NCBI GenBank assembly: GCA_015295945.1
Contig: DVED01000139.1
Location: forward strand, 50,445 to 114,444
Direction: 5' to 3'
Source: Oscillatoriales cyanobacterium M59_W2019_021
GTDB taxonomy: Bacteria > Cyanobacteriota > Cyanobacteriia > Cyanobacteriales > Geitlerinemataceae
DNA: 64,000 nucleotides
The notes under the pieces were generated by a model, which saw only the letters and a list, made by a program, of their open reading frames with translations, ran no database searches and had not been told where the DNA came from. How positions within the stretch are numbered: the first letter of the stretch is position 1; the number at the start of each line of letters is the position of its first letter. A program made the position numbers and the translations under genes. Below are positions 1-9,476 of this stretch, in pieces.

Positions 1-430
1 ACAGTCGATCGAGGAATGAAACGCGCAGTGCATTTTTAGGAGTTTTTTCCAAAAAACGAATAACTGGAGGTTTTTTGATTTTTGAAAGGTGACCTAATGT
101 GGCAATCATTACTTTACTGATCGAGCGTTCCGAAACGCTCCGAGCAGTCAGAAGGCACTCTGGAGACTTGAGAATCTTGTTTAAGTTTAATGCCCGATCG
201 TAAAACTGCTGGTAAAGAGTTTGGGAAAGTTCTTTACAAGTCAAATCTCGAGCAGTACATCGATTAGACTCGTAGTTTTTCTCTCGGGGATGAAAATCGT
301 TTTCTAAGATCCCATGAGATTCTCCTTCAAGATGCCATAGATCTCGATGAAGTGCCAAGCATCGGAATAAAATTGTCGTTCCCGATCTCGGTGCACCAAT
401 AATGATAATCGGTCGATCAATAATTGCCAT
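1..430 (-). CDS. Sulfotransferase, partial (C-terminus beyond window)
   Basis: This is the N-terminal 143 residues of a PAPS-dependent sulfotransferase; the left edge of the window cuts it before the stop. The start is the ATG at 428-430. A hydrophobic strand leads into GAPRSGTT (residues 12-19), the 5'-phosphosulfate-binding loop of this fold. Family members move sulfate from PAPS to a sugar or other hydroxyl. It is the last visible gene of the leftward exopolysaccharide operon, 81 bp after the preceding glycosyltransferase. By context it probably sulfates the polysaccharide or its lipid-linked repeat unit. The acceptor cannot be read from the sequence. Confidence 0.8.
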   Translation of the reverse strand, partial: MAIIDRPIIIIGAPRSGTTILFRCLALHRDLWHLEGESHGILENDFHPREKNYESNRCTARDLTCKELSQTLYQQFYDRALNLNKILKSPECLLTARSVSERSISKVMIATLGHLSKIKKPPVIRFLEKTPKNALRVSFLDRL

Positions 431-511
431 AGAATGTAAATTTATGGATGGACAAAAGTGGAATTCTACCAACAAAGTATGAGTTTTGTGTTGCCGGTAT
501 CTTGATATCAA

Positions 512-1636
512 TTATCTCATTACATATGTCAATTGCTTTTCAGAAATGCGATCGTAAATTTTTGTGTATCCTCGGTGCATTGAGTCTAAACTAAATTGCT
601 CTTCTACAATCTTTCGACATTGGCGACCGATGTCCAATCGTTGTTCTCGAGACATTTCTCGAAAACGCTTAATTTCTCGAGCAAATCCATCAATATCGTT
701 AGGGTCGAGCAACGGAATAAAATCAACTTTTCGGGCAATTTCTCTATGGGGCGGAATATCGGATAAAATCACGGGACAGCCCGAAGCCATAACTTCTAAA
801 ACAGCAACAGGAAGACCTTCTCCTCGAGATGTCGATACAAATAAATCCGCACGTGCTGAATATTGAAACACTGCATCTCGCGGCACTAGTCCGATGATAG
901 AAACGCGATCGTGCAAATTTAATTGATCGCTCTCTTGCATTAGAGACTCTCGCAACTTTCCATCACCAATTAAAGTTAATTGACTGTGAAGATCGTTAGC
1001 TTTTTGAAAAGCTTTTAAGAGAGTGGAAAAATTTTTAATCGGGATTAATCGACCCACGGAAATAACCTCGAATTGGTCTCTGGAGTTCGTTCGCTCTACA
1101 TCGGAAATAGCCCGATCGATGCGGTTGAGGTTTGCTGCATTTTGCACGACATTAATTTTATGACCCCCCAGTCGCTTCCACCAATGTGGAAAGCTTTCCA
1201 AACAAGCATGAGAACAAAATATTAATTCTTGAAATCCCAAGAAAATCGGAATCATTAAAATTCGATGTTTGAGAGGAAAATTCGGATAAGAATTGTGTAC
1301 GGTATAAACCGTGATGGGTTTTATTTTTTGATAGCCTCCGCCCAAAATCGCTCCTAACAAAAATAAAAATCCTGTGATGGGAGAGTGAACGTGAATTGCA
1401 TCGTATTTTTGAAATTTCAATGCCGCATTCAAAGCTCGCCAGAAACCTATCAAAGAGTTGTCTCCATTGAATAACGTAATCTCTTCCGGAGTTGAATCTT
1501 TCCGATCAAAATACGTGCAGATTGTAATGTTTCGCCGATCTTTTACAGGCAAACAGTGTTCGTTATATTGACAGTTTGTTTCTCCAGCGGAAACAATAAT
1601 ATGTAAAAGATTCATTTTGTTGTTTAGAGTAGTCAT
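512..1636 (-). CDS. GT4-family glycosyltransferase
   Basis: A 374-residue retaining glycosyltransferase of the GT-B fold. The N-terminal Rossmann half contains HVHSPITGF (about residues 82-90) and VYTVHNS, typical of acceptor-binding halves. The C-terminal half has VGRLIPIKNFSTLLKAF and the donor-binding block EGLPVAVLEVMASGCPVI with the E-x7-E signature that contacts the nucleotide sugar. It probably adds one sugar to an undecaprenyl-linked repeat unit on the cytoplasmic face of the membrane. A second ATG at codon 8 (MNLLHII) would remove a short non-conserved lead and is an equally good start. It sits between two sulfotransferase genes. Donor and linkage are not predictable here. Confidence 0.88.
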   Translation of the reverse strand: MTTLNNKMNLLHIIVSAGETNCQYNEHCLPVKDRRNITICTYFDRKDSTPEEITLFNGDNSLIGFWRALNAALKFQKYDAIHVHSPITGFLFLLGAILGGGYQKIKPITVYTVHNSYPNFPLKHRILMIPIFLGFQELIFCSHACLESFPHWWKRLGGHKINVVQNAANLNRIDRAISDVERTNSRDQFEVISVGRLIPIKNFSTLLKAFQKANDLHSQLTLIGDGKLRESLMQESDQLNLHDRVSIIGLVPRDAVFQYSARADLFVSTSRGEGLPVAVLEVMASGCPVILSDIPPHREIARKVDFIPLLDPNDIDGFAREIKRFREMSREQRLDIGRQCRKIVEEQFSLDSMHRGYTKIYDRISEKQLTYVMR

Positions 1637-1737
1637 CTTTTTCCTGCGTATTTGTCTTGTTTTCTCGTTCCGATCGAGGTAGTTCTATCGGGAGTTCAAA
1701 TTCGAGTTACCAGTTTAAAATCGAAGCTAAAGAATGA

Positions 1738-2424
1738 TTAAAACTCGTAACCAAAATATTCAATTTCTTTCCGGCATACATTGAAAATCCGTTCTTTGTC
1801 ATTTGGGTTGATAAGTTCTCGATAATGGCGTTTATCTTTTCGATAACTTCCTTTAGCTTTCGGCATTGTGGGAATTTTGGGCAAATTCAAGATTGTAGCA
1901 ATTGTTTTCATCTCAGAGTCGAGATTTTCAAAGCGTGCCACTCGATCGACGGCGATGTTATCTCCAATGCTATACACATCAAAGTTGGAAAGTTTATAAG
2001 AGTCTAAATCGTGAATGAACTCGCTAAACGTCGGTTTTTGGTTGAGAGAGCGCGTCAGCCAATAGTACCAAGACACGGCTTTATCCCAAGGATTTCGATC
2101 GAAGCAAAATTTAAAATAGTTGTTCCAAATGCTGGGATCGATATGCGAATAAATTTTGCGGGCAGACATATGATTGGAGTACGAAGCTTTTTGATGGCGG
2201 ACTGCCAAGCGCAACCAATCTTTCATCGTATAATTTTTGAGAGGAATTTCGTAGTTTTGGGGCTGTATGTACCCAAGTTTCTGGCGAATCTTTTCATCTT
2301 CTTCAAAAATCGGCGTAATAATGTCATCGCGATCGCAAAATTCAGAAAGTGCAATCTCGAGACTCGTTCCTGCAGTTTTTCGGGTTTTGATAAAAATGAA
2401 TTTGTATCGGTGACAGATTAGCAT
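1738..2424 (-). CDS. Sulfotransferase family protein (Sulfotransfer_2-like)
   Basis: A 228-residue protein. It starts with a short strand and then the loop KTRKTAGTSLE (residues 13-23), a variant of the PKTGGTS 5'-phosphosulfate loop found in Golgi-type carbohydrate sulfotransferases and their bacterial relatives. A second conserved block, FCFDRNPWDKAVSWYYW, matches the 3'-phosphate-binding region (R-x-P...S) of this superfamily. It probably uses PAPS to sulfate a sugar hydroxyl. It is the second of three sulfotransferases in the same leftward operon. The three are divergent enough to act on different positions or residues. Specificity is inferred from context only. Confidence 0.82.
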   Translation of the reverse strand: MLICHRYKFIFIKTRKTAGTSLEIALSEFCDRDDIITPIFEEDEKIRQKLGYIQPQNYEIPLKNYTMKDWLRLAVRHQKASYSNHMSARKIYSHIDPSIWNNYFKFCFDRNPWDKAVSWYYWLTRSLNQKPTFSEFIHDLDSYKLSNFDVYSIGDNIAVDRVARFENLDSEMKTIATILNLPKIPTMPKAKGSYRKDKRHYRELINPNDKERIFNVCRKEIEYFGYEF

Positions 2425-2497
2425 TTTGACTCCTGGGTCTTGAGAGGGTTAATTGGGTTTATAATATTTCTCAGTTTTTCGATCGAGTACCATTGAA

Positions 2498-3703
2498 TTA
2501 TTTAGGGATTGCTTCATGACTCGAAGCGTTGGCATCGAATAAATAATGAGGTGTTGAAGGGCGGGGTTTCGATCGAGAAACGCAAGCACTGCAAACGGAT
2601 AATGTCAGGAACAGCCAAGTTTGTTTTCGATGCTCCATATTTTGGGTAACCGCACTGAAAATCCAGCCGACGATAACTGCTGCCCACAGTTGCGAAGTCC
2701 ACTTGGGTTGTTTGAACGCGCAATACAGGGAAATTCCAAGTAGTGCGATAAATAAACTAAATCCCACGAGTCCCACTTCCGATAATAAAGCCAGGACAAA
2801 ACTGTGAGCCACTTTAATATGCTCGGTTGTATCCGTCGCTGCGGCAGAAAATGCAAAGCTGCCAACTCCTAACATCGGATGTTCGGCAAAAACCTCAATC
2901 CCTTTTTGCCAAATTTTATCGCGACCGTTTAAATAGCTCTTATGCGTGAATGATGCACCCGTCATGCGATCGATCGCGGTATTAGCGAATGGTAATAGGG
3001 CAAGTCCCACGCCAATGAGGAAGGCAAAAATTAACGTGCGCACGATGGGATTGAAGCGTTGCAGGGAATTTAGGATAAATAAAATCCCGGGAAACGCACC
3101 CATCAGTGCCGAACGAGAACCCGTCAGTAAAATACACAACAAAGATAAAGGGATATAAGCCAAATTCATCCATTTGAAAACCTGATTTTTTTGTCCGTCT
3201 TCATCAAATAAGGCAAGATACCAGGCGATCGAGATTCCTAATGCTAAAATCATCCCGGCAACATTGGAGTTAAATCCTTCCGCACTATAGCGAGTTGCCG
3301 CGCCTGAAGAAAAACTGCCAACGAGACTGTAAATCGTGACGTAACAGCCCAAAATATACGCTTGTAAACCCCATCGAATCTTAGTTTGGGTGGTGTAAAT
3401 ATCCCACAAGAGATAAACAAAGACCAAAAGTTGCCAGTAGGTGAGCGAGCGATCGATCGATCTCTCGGGTGCGACCGACCAGCACACACTCAGAGTATTC
3501 CACAGAATAAATACGAGAAAGACAAAGTGAAACAAATGGGGCGGACGAACTCGACCTCGAACTGCCATAGCAGCCAGCCAACAGAGTCCGACGAGAACGC
3601 CGATAATTCGACTAATCGATCCCAATCCACCAATCAGCGAGAGATTTTCCCACGGAACGGCAAAGATTGCCAATAGAGATAACCAATAAGCAATCTGGTA
3701 CAT
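2498..3703 (-). CDS. Wzy/O-antigen ligase-like polysaccharide polymerase
   Basis: A 401-residue integral membrane protein with about ten hydrophobic segments, in the O-antigen ligase/polymerase (Wzy_C) family. The block LTGSRSALMGAFPGILFIL is the typical GSRSA motif of the family. It is followed by a periplasmic loop (about residues 240-300) containing HPMLGVGSFAF. Wzy proteins polymerise flipped undecaprenyl-PP-linked repeat units in the periplasm. The gene lies 5 bp after the stop of the upstream glycosyltransferase, so translation is probably coupled. A flippase and a Wzz/autokinase are present in the same locus, which completes a Wzx/Wzy pathway. A ligase role (WaaL-like) cannot be excluded from sequence alone. 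Confidence 0.85.
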   Translation of the reverse strand: MYQIAYWLSLLAIFAVPWENLSLIGGLGSISRIIGVLVGLCWLAAMAVRGRVRPPHLFHFVFLVFILWNTLSVCWSVAPERSIDRSLTYWQLLVFVYLLWDIYTTQTKIRWGLQAYILGCYVTIYSLVGSFSSGAATRYSAEGFNSNVAGMILALGISIAWYLALFDEDGQKNQVFKWMNLAYIPLSLLCILLTGSRSALMGAFPGILFILNSLQRFNPIVRTLIFAFLIGVGLALLPFANTAIDRMTGASFTHKSYLNGRDKIWQKGIEVFAEHPMLGVGSFAFSAAATDTTEHIKVAHSFVLALLSEVGLVGFSLFIALLGISLYCAFKQPKWTSQLWAAVIVGWIFSAVTQNMEHRKQTWLFLTLSVCSACVSRSKPRPSTPHYLFDANASSHEAIPK

Positions 3704-3708
3704 ATTTG

Positions 3709-4812
3709 CTACCCGACTAAAGCGTGAAGATATTGATTGACGACTGTGTCCACCTCAAATGGCTGCCAACTTTCCTGACACGGTGGAACCGCTTCCTGAG
3801 TCATCGCCATTTCGATCGCTTTGGCTAAGCGATCCTCATCGCCCACGGGAACGAGGGTGCCGTATTTTCCATCTTGGAGGATTTCCCTCGGACCGTGGGG
3901 ACAATCTGTAGAAACGACGGGCGTTCCCAAATACATAGCTTCAATCGCCACGATGCCCAAACCTTCCCAGCGAGAGGACAAGACAAACACCGAAGCGCGT
4001 GCCATATAGGGATAGGGATTGAGGACGAACCCCGGCAAGCTGACATCGGATTCCAGACCGAACTGGCGAACGAGCCCTTCTAATTCGGGACGTTGGACGC
4101 CTTCGCCAAGAACGATCAGGCGTGCCGCCCGATGTTGTCGCAGTTGCGCGAAGGCACGAATCAAGGTCGAAAAGTCTTTCTGGGGAACGAGACGACCCAC
4201 GGCGAGAACGACTGGAGGTTCGCCCGGTTTCAGCCACGGATGCTCGAGGGGGGCTTTGGCTTTTTCGCGTAAGTCGGGCGTAATGACGGGATTATAAATC
4301 GTGCAAATGCGATCGCCATCGAGTCCCGTCACCCGAGGTAAGTCTTCGGCAACTCCTTGGGAAACCGTCACAATGGTGCGTGCCTGCGGATAAAACCAGC
4401 GCATTAAAGTGGGTAGCAGCCGTTTATGCCAACCGCGTGCGTGTTCAAGGGCTAGAGATAGGGTATTATGCTCGCTGACGACCACTGGCGTGGAAACCCG
4501 AGCCAAACCCGAAGCCCACAAGGCGATCAAATTGGCATAATCTAATGCCGATAAGAGGGCGATCGGTCGATTTTGGCGCAGGTAGCCCACCAATGCTGGC
4601 AAGCAAAATAGCGTTCTGGACGCTTTTAAATCCACGATGCGGACGGTTTCCGGAACTTCGGGTAGATACGGACCGGTTGCCTGTGCCAAGACCAGATCGA
4701 CGCAATAGCCGCGTTCGACAAAGCCATTGGCTAATTTTAAGATTAAGCGTTGAGCGCCACCGCCATTTAACGAAGGAATAAAAATTGCCAATCGTTGCCA
4801 AGAGTTCGCCAT
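3709..4812 (-). CDS. GT4-family glycosyltransferase
   Basis: A 367-residue GT-B glycosyltransferase. It has the N-terminal glycine-rich SLNGGGAQRLILKLANG, which occurs in N-acetylhexosaminyl-type GT4 enzymes such as PglJ/PglH relatives. The linker strand is VLAVGRLVPQKDFSTLIRAF, and the donor site is EGLGIVAIEAMYLGTPVV with E-x7-E. I start it at ATG 4810-4812 because a GGGGA sequence lies just upstream and the family begins with this strand. A longer reading starts with TTG at 4839, overlapping the upstream sulfotransferase stop as TTGA, and would add nine residues. It probably extends the lipid-linked repeat unit. Confidence 0.87.
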   Translation of the reverse strand: MANSWQRLAIFIPSLNGGGAQRLILKLANGFVERGYCVDLVLAQATGPYLPEVPETVRIVDLKASRTLFCLPALVGYLRQNRPIALLSALDYANLIALWASGLARVSTPVVVSEHNTLSLALEHARGWHKRLLPTLMRWFYPQARTIVTVSQGVAEDLPRVTGLDGDRICTIYNPVITPDLREKAKAPLEHPWLKPGEPPVVLAVGRLVPQKDFSTLIRAFAQLRQHRAARLIVLGEGVQRPELEGLVRQFGLESDVSLPGFVLNPYPYMARASVFVLSSRWEGLGIVAIEAMYLGTPVVSTDCPHGPREILQDGKYGTLVPVGDEDRLAKAIEMAMTQEAVPPCQESWQPFEVDTVVNQYLHALVG

Positions 4813-4835
4813 CGTCTGTTCCCCGTAGAGTTGAA

Positions 4836-5600
4836 TCAATCGATTAAATGAGCAAAAGCCGAATCCATCAGGATAGCTTTGACTTCTTTGTAGTTGCGAA
4901 TGACGTCGGCATGACTGCCGCGTCGAATTTTAACGAGTTTGGGAGCGGGCATCGCGGCTGGAGCCTCAATGGCGAGAAATTCCCACACTCGATCGAATTG
5001 AGTGGCATCGCGCACCAGATCTTCGTAAACCACTTCGATATGGGGTAAGCGAAACTGCTTCAACAGTTGGCGCGTGAAATTTTGATTGTGTTGCAGTTTT
5101 TTCAGATGGGGAATTAAGGTGTAGGGTTCTAGATCGATTTGAATCGTTTCGGGTCTAGGTTCTCCGGGTAAAATATGAGACCGACCCATAGTGTTTTTTA
5201 CGCGACTGGAAATGAGGATATCTAAATAATTTTGACGAGTTAGGTGAACGATCGCCACGCGCTTGCAGGCGAGATAAGCCCAAATTTCGGGATAGGCTTT
5301 CAGGTGAGAGTACATGAGTTTAAATCCTACTGCACCCGGTCGATCGTAAAGTCGATCTAAATAGGAAAATACCGAAAAAGGACGAAAACTCCAGCCGCTA
5401 GATCGAGATTCGACAAAGCGAGGGTAAGCCACATCCGAATCCCAATATTTCTTTCCTGGCGTGCGAGTTCGATTTAAAAAGAGTTCGTCGCACACTTGGA
5501 TATTTTCCAGTCGATCCAGCAAGCTGACCAACCAAGTTGAGCCGCTTCTTTGGGTTGTCAGAATTGCAAAGTTGATATCTTCAATCGATCTTTTTAGCAT
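4836..5600 (-). CDS. Sulfotransferase (Stf0-like)
   Basis: A 254-residue sulfotransferase. FAILTTQRSGSTWLVSLL (residues 11-28) carries the QRSGSTW 5'-phosphosulfate loop. HLTRQNYLDILISSRV is the region that binds the 3'-phosphate in Stf0/trehalose- and LPS-type sulfotransferases. VVYEDLVRD near the C-terminus is a common block in the same group. It probably transfers sulfate from PAPS to a glycan. It is followed at 23 bp by the GT4 gene and preceded at 24 bp by the flippase gene. It is the third sulfotransferase in one operon, which makes a sulfated exopolysaccharide the simplest reading of the cluster. Confidence 0.83.
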   Translation of the reverse strand: MLKRSIEDINFAILTTQRSGSTWLVSLLDRLENIQVCDELFLNRTRTPGKKYWDSDVAYPRFVESRSSGWSFRPFSVFSYLDRLYDRPGAVGFKLMYSHLKAYPEIWAYLACKRVAIVHLTRQNYLDILISSRVKNTMGRSHILPGEPRPETIQIDLEPYTLIPHLKKLQHNQNFTRQLLKQFRLPHIEVVYEDLVRDATQFDRVWEFLAIEAPAAMPAPKLVKIRRGSHADVIRNYKEVKAILMDSAFAHLID

Positions 5601-5624
5601 GATTATCTCCTGACTTTGTGCAGG

Positions 5625-7175
5625 TTAGTGATGTCTTTTTAAAAGCTGTAACCCTCGATTTTTGAGGTTTGTTCGCTGTGAGTTTGATAACCCAACACAG
5701 AGCGCGATCGCCAGGGCAACCCCTGAAGTGACGGCAGCCGATCCGATCAGAGAGAGCCACGTCGTTGCCTGGAGAAAATGACTGCCATACAACGCCGCCG
5801 CGAACAATGCCAACAAGGTTAAGCCCGGTCTGACAATACCCCGCAGTTGAACGAGAAAAGGAATTCCAAAAAAGCGACCAACCGACCAAGGGTAAGCAAT
5901 ACTTAAAATCAAACGACCGATTAAAAATCCCAAACACAGCCCTAAAACTCCGAGGTCGAAAACCTCGATCGCCAACCCAGCGAGTACTAAGGATATGGTT
6001 GTCGAAACAAAACCGATAATTACCTTATTGCGTAAATCTAGAGTCAGATTGATGATGGCAGCATCGTTCCGAATCAAAACCAATTGAGTAACCAATAAGA
6101 CGATTGCCAAGGTGGGAAGCGGTCCGGCATCATAGCTGGCGCCCACCCACAATTTCAGAAAAGATTGATTCCACAATAAAATTGTCGAACCCACCACGGC
6201 AACGATCAGCCAAGTCACGGACATGATTTCATGGCGAACCCCCATGGCTTTCTTTAAATTGCCAGAGCCAATGATGCCACCCAACCCAGGAGCCACACCT
6301 ACAACGACAATCGCGATAATATTGATAATTGTTTCGGGAACGTATTTCGTCAGCGAGTAAGTCGTGACCAATTCCGCAGAGCTGAGAACTCCTAATAAAA
6401 CCACATCGCTAGACCGCATGAGCGTCATGACTAAGTTCCACAGTTGAAACCAAACGCTCAGTTGGAAAAATTGGCGGATTTCTCCCCATTTCGGTCGGGC
6501 AATCCCGAACCAAGTGACATAGGTTCGCGTGACCTGCCAGAAAAAAAGTCCCGTCAAAATGGTCGATGCCAGTGTGGCTAAAGCCACCCCGATCAATCCG
6601 CCTTTTAAATACAAAGCTAAGACCGTCAGTCCGCCGCCAATTCCGGACAGACAAGCCGACAATCCCATCCGCTTGTAGCCCAGATTTTCACCCGTCAACA
6701 CCGATTCGGGAATGGCGGATAAATCTGTGGCGATCAGGTTGAGGAGTAAGACGGATGCTGCCAGTCGAACGGTTAGATAAAAGTCTGGGGAGGCATGCAG
6801 CCAAATGGGTGAAAACCAAACCAGAATTAATCCGAGAGGGACGAGTAAAGGGAGAAACAACAGCCAAACGGCTAAGGCTCTGCCCACTTGAGAGCGTTTC
6901 TCGTGGTAGTCCGCAGAAGACTGCTGGTGGGCAACGGTCCATTTAAGGGCTTGGGTCGGACGACCGCTGGCGGGGGTTACATATCCGATCAAACGCCCTA
7001 AGACTTGCCAGATGCCATAGCCAAAGTCGCCCAATCCACTGACCAGTAAGGGATTAATGATAAAACCAACCACAAGCCGCACTCCGTAATCTAAAACAGA
7101 TGCCACGGCATTGAGAGAGGCTTTTTTCGTTAAGTTAGACTTTTGCGTAAGAGTCACGAGAGTTAGTGTTCCCAA
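5625..7175 (-). CDS. Wzx-like oligosaccharide flippase
   Basis: A 516-residue membrane protein with 12-14 hydrophobic segments, in the MATE/MVF-like polysaccharide export superfamily (polysacc_synt type). The N-terminus LNAVASVLDYGVRLVVGFIINPLLV resembles the first amphipathic and membrane helices of such flippases. These proteins move undecaprenyl-PP-linked repeat units from the cytoplasmic to the periplasmic leaflet. It is flanked by a sulfotransferase and a P-loop kinase-like gene in the same operon and is the only flippase seen in the locus. The start at 7175 gives MGTLTLVTLTQKSNLTKK before the first hydrophobic stretch. A slightly shorter start is possible. Confidence 0.85.
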   Translation of the reverse strand: MGTLTLVTLTQKSNLTKKASLNAVASVLDYGVRLVVGFIINPLLVSGLGDFGYGIWQVLGRLIGYVTPASGRPTQALKWTVAHQQSSADYHEKRSQVGRALAVWLLFLPLLVPLGLILVWFSPIWLHASPDFYLTVRLAASVLLLNLIATDLSAIPESVLTGENLGYKRMGLSACLSGIGGGLTVLALYLKGGLIGVALATLASTILTGLFFWQVTRTYVTWFGIARPKWGEIRQFFQLSVWFQLWNLVMTLMRSSDVVLLGVLSSAELVTTYSLTKYVPETIINIIAIVVVGVAPGLGGIIGSGNLKKAMGVRHEIMSVTWLIVAVVGSTILLWNQSFLKLWVGASYDAGPLPTLAIVLLVTQLVLIRNDAAIINLTLDLRNKVIIGFVSTTISLVLAGLAIEVFDLGVLGLCLGFLIGRLILSIAYPWSVGRFFGIPFLVQLRGIVRPGLTLLALFAAALYGSHFLQATTWLSLIGSAAVTSGVALAIALCVGLSNSQRTNLKNRGLQLLKRHH

Positions 7176-7212
7176 ACGTAATGGGGCAAAATCAAGAATG
7201 AGGGCATGGCGT

Positions 7213-7929
7213 TTAAACGATCGATCTGAGGTTCAAGGTATCGAGGACTCGATCGGCAATTCGATCGGCGGTGGCTTCGCTGGTGTCGTAACGCAGAACT
7301 TTCAACCCTCGCTCGACGACGAGACGATCGAGAATTTGTCCGGCAGTCTGGCGATAGCGCCTGAGAAAGTCATAGCCTTCCTCGGGGGATTTGTTTTTAA
7401 TTTCATGTTCCCGATTTCGGGTATAAACTCGCTCGAGTAAGATGCGATCGGGGGCGTCCAACCAAACGACTAAATCTAACTTGGCAGCCCAGCGTTCGAG
7501 TCGATCGTTCCACCATCGCTCGGACTGCGGACGGTTCATCAGTTGGGGTCCGAATTCTCGAAGCATGGCTAGACGGTAAATCGGTCCTTGATCCCAAACG
7601 ATGGCGCGATCGCTCCGGTGCGGGCGTTCTGAAGCTCGATACCAGGCATCCAGGTAGACCATCGATCTCAATTCGGTTCGCGAGAACCATCGCGTCGAGT
7701 TCGGTTCCGGTAAATAGGTCGTCAATCCAAATTTGAGAACGTCGATCCACTCGGGAAGCGTTTGCCATTTAGACAGACCGATTCCCCCTTGAAGGCGATC
7801 GCTTTTCCGACACAGGGTTTGCAGTAGGGTGCTTTTGCCGACGCCGGAAGAACCGATAATTTCGATCGTCGAGAGCGGCAAAGCTGAGGTGCAACGGTCT
7901 TTGATTGAATCAGATGTATCGAGTTTCAT
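7213..7929 (-). CDS. P-loop kinase-like ATPase of the polysaccharide locus
   Basis: A 238-residue single-domain P-loop protein. The Walker A is GSSGVGKST (about residues 27-35). The later block LDLVVWLDAPDRILLERVYTR has the strand plus (D)xxxxLLxR(V)xxR lid-like pattern seen in thymidylate-kinase-like and sulfur/sugar kinases. ATP binding is secure, but the substrate is unknown. It lies 14 bp downstream of another gene that ends in a kinase-like domain, so the two may form a pair acting on the same metabolite or regulate polymer assembly. It could also be a nucleotide or sugar kinase supplying precursors. Confidence 0.7.
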   Translation of the reverse strand: MKLDTSDSIKDRCTSALPLSTIEIIGSSGVGKSTLLQTLCRKSDRLQGGIGLSKWQTLPEWIDVLKFGLTTYLPEPNSTRWFSRTELRSMVYLDAWYRASERPHRSDRAIVWDQGPIYRLAMLREFGPQLMNRPQSERWWNDRLERWAAKLDLVVWLDAPDRILLERVYTRNREHEIKNKSPEEGYDFLRRYRQTAGQILDRLVVERGLKVLRYDTSEATADRIADRVLDTLNLRSIV

Positions 7930-7943
7930 GACTGATTTTCGAT

Positions 7944-9476
7944 TTAGAGAACTGACCAGATGAGCGATTTGATTTCCGCCACCACATCGGCTTGCGGGCG
8001 ACTGGCATCGATTTCAAATGCGGGGGTTTGTTGCCAATCCAAGTTCCAAACTTCTGTCGAACGCCGTCGGACTCCCTCTGCCTTTTCGTCCGTACGTCGC
8101 TGCAAGGCAATTTCGGGATCGAGTTTTAAAACCAGCAATAAGTCGGGCAGTACGATGGAGCGATAGTAATTGCGTTCGATTTGGATTAACCCTTCAACCC
8201 ATCGATTCCGATGGCACGGAGCGACTTGATGCTCGATCTGGGGTCCGTCCATCACCATGGCATCCGGCAGGGGAAATCGATCGCACAGAACGATGCCGCC
8301 CCGATTGGCAAAACGGCGGGCGCGAATGTAGTTTCGGTAGCGATCTCGCGCCCAGAAAATATGCTGAAATAATCGAATATAACCGGGAAATACCGGAGAT
8401 GCAGACTCTTCTGACGGTGAGGGACGCCCGAAGACCCCTCCGACTAACCGACCCACTTTGAGCGTCGCCCTCACCAGATAGGTACTCAAAGACCAAGGCG
8501 GTTTGCCCATATGCACGTTGAGGGTATCGAACTCTCGAGATAACCATGCAGTCGCTTGGGCAATGGCAGTGGATTTTCCAGCCCCATCTCCGCCCACTAA
8601 GGCAATCATCACCCCGCCACTGACCAAGGATTTTTTAGGTAGACCCCCCGCGATCCGACGGATCGCGGCGCGGGTTAACCCGCGCCAAAGTTTCAACGTC
8701 GCTTCTACAAGACGAGATTGGCGGGTATGGGGTTGCAACGCTTTGAGCAGTTGGCGTCCGGCTTGAAGGCGAGTCGGTAGCGGACATCCGAGTTGTAAAG
8801 ACTGCACGCAAGTCTCGAATAACGCTCGATCGATATACGGTAAATGAGTTTTTAAATTTTCATCGAGTTGAGTCCAATTCACGCGGGGTTGTAAATCTTC
8901 AAATTCTTGCCGCGCGGATTGGGGCAGTTTTCCTTTTCCAGCGAGGAGAACTTCCCAGGTTGAGTATTTCAAAATCAGACGCACGACCAGAATGATGAAT
9001 TCAAATTCGGGTGTGGGCAGTCGAAAGAATCGATCGAGCTGGCTCGAGGCGAGGAATGCTTCTTCGACGGGCAAGCGATAGTTTTTGGTGCGATCGTGAC
9101 CGAGAACGAGTTGATAGTGCGCGTGCACGTGAACGAATTTATCGCTCTCGAGATCGTAGCCGTAGTAGTTGAGAATGCCGGGAAGTTGGCTGAAGGGTGG
9201 GACTTGGGTTTGTTTGAACCCCAAGCTCGCCAAAATTTCGGTAAACCGTCCGACATCGGCGCGAGACACCAATAAATCGAGATCGTTTTCCCCACTCGCC
9301 GACCGATCGATGGCTAAATTGCTCTTCCAATGACAGTAGTTGATGTTCTCTCCTTCGAGGGTTTGACAGAGGCGATCGATTAAATTGAGAATCGGCTTAG
9401 AGGAAACTCGGCAACTCTCGGGTTGGGTTTCTAATTCCGGGCGATCGACAAAAGGGGTCTGTTGAGTAAAAGTCAT
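7944..9476 (-). CDS. Nucleotidyltransferase-like plus thymidylate-kinase-like fusion protein
   Basis: A two-part protein of 510 residues. The N-terminal half contains INYCHWKSN followed by GENDLDLLVSR (about residues 30-70), resembling the nucleotidyltransferase-fold pattern with two acidic residues (D-L-D). The C-terminal half has a Walker A, GGDGAGKST (about residues 290-298), a DRFPLPDA segment and a LDPEIALQRR lid, as in thymidylate kinases. It is the first gene of the leftward exopolysaccharide operon. The ATG at 9474-9476 is chosen. A GTG at 9519-9521 would add 15 non-conserved residues, and neither has a strong ribosome-binding site. Its substrate is unknown. Similar fusions occur in cell-surface polysaccharide clusters, so a role in priming or precursor activation is an inference. 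Confidence 0.68.
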   Translation of the reverse strand: MTFTQQTPFVDRPELETQPESCRVSSKPILNLIDRLCQTLEGENINYCHWKSNLAIDRSASGENDLDLLVSRADVGRFTEILASLGFKQTQVPPFSQLPGILNYYGYDLESDKFVHVHAHYQLVLGHDRTKNYRLPVEEAFLASSQLDRFFRLPTPEFEFIILVVRLILKYSTWEVLLAGKGKLPQSARQEFEDLQPRVNWTQLDENLKTHLPYIDRALFETCVQSLQLGCPLPTRLQAGRQLLKALQPHTRQSRLVEATLKLWRGLTRAAIRRIAGGLPKKSLVSGGVMIALVGGDGAGKSTAIAQATAWLSREFDTLNVHMGKPPWSLSTYLVRATLKVGRLVGGVFGRPSPSEESASPVFPGYIRLFQHIFWARDRYRNYIRARRFANRGGIVLCDRFPLPDAMVMDGPQIEHQVAPCHRNRWVEGLIQIERNYYRSIVLPDLLLVLKLDPEIALQRRTDEKAEGVRRRSTEVWNLDWQQTPAFEIDASRPQADVVAEIKSLIWSVL

